From assembly GCA_003342895.1 (NCBI GenBank), contig PTFA01000158.1, forward strand, positions 186,001-250,000: a stretch of DNA of 64,000 nucleotides, given 5' to 3'. Positions within the stretch are counted from its first letter, which is position 1, and each line of letters begins with the position of its first letter. Below the pieces are notes generated by a model. The model was given only the letters and a program-made list of their open reading frames with translations. It did no database searches and was not told the origin of the DNA. Below, piece by piece: positions 61,679 to 64,000 of this stretch. The DNA comes from Casuarius casuarius. Its lineage: Eukaryota; Chordata; Aves; Casuariiformes; Casuariidae. Both the position numbers and the translations under genes were made by a program.

Positions 61679-63209
61679 TTAAACAGTTTGTTTCTGTTAT
61701 CATGGGCACATGCTATCTTAGGAAGCTGTAAGAACTGGTGCTGATATAGTCAGTTTGCATTTCAGCAGAATTCAGAAGAACTGTCTTGCATCTTGATCCT
61801 CCTCAGCTTGTAGCCAGCAAAGGACTTTCTTGTGCCCCAAAGTGAAGTAATGTTGAAATGTCCACACAGACGTGCAATGCGTGAATCTTCTCTATTTACT
61901 GTGTTGATAAGGATGCTCTATTGGTATATAAACATCTCATTTCTTTTTAATGTATTAAACTATGCAACATTGCTATTCTATATGGAAATGCTGTTACTGC
62001 TCTTTTAAAGGCAGTGGGAACAAAAAGCACAGAAGGGACTGTTTGACCTCTTTGTTGTGGCTGAGATGTTCCATCTTAGTACATCCCTCCTTTCTTATAA
62101 TTAATAAAGAAGAGATAGGCCGCATTTTGTCAAATGCACTTGGTTACCAAGGCTATTACTGATGGTTAACTGCAATTCCCCATATTCTTAGAAAACATGT
62201 AGCTTAATAACAAAAGTATTACGTAAATATGAATAAATAAATTGGGATATTATGAGTCTGAATCCAGTTTCTCATTAGTTTTACATCAAGCTATTGACAC
62301 CAGCGGACTTGTAATTGGTAGGTATTAGTATAACTGCAAACAGAAAAATGGTCCATGTGACCAGTGTGGTGAAGCAGAAAAGAGGAAAAATTCTGCTTAA
62401 CTATTTGTTGCATTTCGGGCACAAGAAGTGCAGACAAATACTGTTATTTGTGCTCAGGAAAGCTTTGAAATTAACTCTTGAAATGTAAAAGTTCAGATGC
62501 TACCCTGGTGATGCTTCTGTACATTCCTTTGGAAAGACTCACAGAGTAAATCGGACATGATTCTTCTTATTTAATTTGGCATTCCATGATAGTGCACTGA
62601 AGTGGGCGCTTGAGAGAAAGGAAACTCAGGTTTCCTGTAATACTGTGCAATATATTAATAAAACTCTGAGATGGTCCCAGAAAACAGACATGTGACAGAA
62701 AACCAGCTCTTATTGTCCCTGCAATCTGTCCTAGGAAAAAATCCTCCTTCCCCAAATATGGCACTTCATTTAACCCTAAGCAGTACAGCCCACCTAAGGG
62801 CTTGTTCTTACAATTGGTGTTCATAGTCACAAGGACACAAAGCTTTTTTTTGTTTTTTTTTGATCAAAATTAATCAGAAATGCAAGAACTATGGAGTTAG
62901 AAACACTCTACAGTGTCTGTATCCCTAAAGGTGTTCCCTGTAACTTTGAGATGAGATTTGTTATTATTTGTATTATTATTATTAGGAAATCCCAAAATGG
63001 TGAACTTATTAGAAAGAATTAGCCAGAAATCATAAAAAGACCACTTTCTATTCCAGGGATATTTCAGCAGCTTTGGAAACTTTTGTTGTTCAGAATATAT
63101 TCACTAGAGTCTTTTCTTTGATGACCACAAGGTAGAACAGAGGTAGTTCTCACAAAACCTTGTATTATTTGTGTATATTTTCAACTGTCACTCTTTGGGA
63201 TGTAAGAAA
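61679..63209. other. Anonymous noncoding stretch
   Basis: No gene supported. T-rich runs near 62845-62862 and an imperfect ATT microsatellite at about 62960-62985. Frames of 66 and 87 codons are unrecognised. Confidence 0.5.
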
Positions 63210-63984
63210 GACTATTTTTATAGCAGCTTGACAGGCTGGGGGCTAACGCATGCATTGAACTTCTGTGTCTGCGCTGTGATTTATTTGAAGCAGTGGATGC
63301 TGATGGCAGTGCTCCCATAAACTAGCCAGTGGGTATAATCCAGCCAAGTTCTGGTGCCACTTCGTGGGTAAGAATAACGTCAACGTTAATTAGTCACTGC
63401 CCACTTTCCTCCCTCCCATTTTCGCAGGTCTCAGGGGTCACCCCATCAGGTTGTACACACTGCTAGTTTTGCTGCCGTCTTACAGGAAACACAATTTCCT
63501 TTTGCGTTCTCCTTTAGCAGGATGCGACTATTTCACGTACCACTCTTTAATCTCCTGCAGGAAATCAAAACCATTAAGAAAAGGCTACCTTATGTGCAGC
63601 CAACCCTTCGGATAAATGTCACGCTCAGCTTGACATTTCTTGCTGCTAGTCTTGTGGTTGTCTAAGCAAGCTGGGGCTGCAGCCCCCGGAGGGTAACAAG
63701 GGGAGATGTGTAAAGGTCATTGTGATTACGGTGAAGGAGATACTTTAAAGCGGAACCAAATGTAAAGTATTGTAGACACTAGCATGCAAATTAAAATGTA
63801 AATAAGGTTGACAAGCCTTCCAGCAAGGCATCAAACTGCCAAAGGGCAATGCTGCCTTCTCCAGGTTTTTTTTACCCTTCATGAGCATACTACAGCTGTT
63901 TTCTTGGCCAGCAACGATAGTAACCTCTAGGGGAAGGAAACATATTAAAGCCATAGTGGTTCTCAGCAGCTGCCACACTTGCAA
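63210..63984. promoter_or_regulatory. Enhancer-like motif-rich block near window end
   Basis: The block is higher in complexity and GC than its neighbours. It contains AACGTCAACGTTAATTAG near 63376, AAAGGTCA near 63713 (a nuclear-receptor extended half site), and GCATGCAAATTAAAATG followed by TAAATAAGG near 63782-63808 (octamer, homeodomain and forkhead-type strings). No open frame is convincing. This combination is typical of conserved developmental enhancers, but conservation was not testable and the assignment is inference. Confidence 0.3.
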
Positions 63985-64000
63985 TGATTTCTTCTGAGAG

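Noticed and set aside
1..64000. CRISPR array, operon, integron or phage content
   Set aside because: No regularly spaced repeats, no ribosome-binding-site-led gene series and no dense coding were found. The presence of CR1 LINEs shows this is a vertebrate genome.

Overview
The window looks like noncoding DNA from a bird, or less likely another sauropsid. The main evidence is five CR1 LINE remnants with the CR1 3' signature: an ATTCTGTG-type octamer tail preceded by a 'ccttccaac'-type 3' UTR. They lie at about 11280-11390, 17920-18500, 30395-31715 and 34484-34850 on the minus strand and 39620-39904 on the plus strand. No Alu-, B1- or L1-like sequence was seen. The DNA is AT-rich and low in repeats, and it carries two assembly ambiguities (ten N at 7895-7904 and one N at 39612).

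I found no protein-coding gene that I can support. No open frame exceeds about 155 codons. The longest mostly begin at GTG or TTG, several overlap other frames, and none resembles a family I recognise except pieces of CR1 ORF2 at 30.6-31.7 kb. No rRNA, tRNA, known small RNA or CRISPR array was seen. The window therefore reads as an intergenic desert or the inside of a very large intron.

Layout: 1-11 kb is mostly anonymous AT-rich DNA. From 11 to 21 kb there are two CR1 3' ends and several very old MIR/L3-like relics. From 21 to 28 kb there is anonymous DNA, a SMAD-type palindrome (25.02 kb), a block rich in POU/homeodomain motifs (25.6-25.9 kb) and a GC-richer patch with a CTCF-like core (27.4-27.7 kb). 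From 30 to 40 kb lie the longest CR1 (internally deleted), two more CR1 copies, and a perfect 27-bp inverted repeat at 39.3 kb. From 41 to 51 kb is mostly anonymous, with a cruciform-type AT palindrome at 41.12 kb. At 51.2-51.7 kb there is a TATA box, CpG clusters and a strong splice donor that could be a promoter with an untranslated first exon. From 53 to 64 kb come two poly(A)-tailed retrocopy candidates, a diverged direct-repeat pair (58.24 and 59.47 kb), and a second motif-rich block running to the window end.

There is no operon-like or pathway organisation to describe. The most testable signals are the 27-bp perfect hairpin, the candidate promoter/exon, the unexplained repeat pair, and the two enhancer-like blocks. 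I did not find a convincing undescribed biological system.
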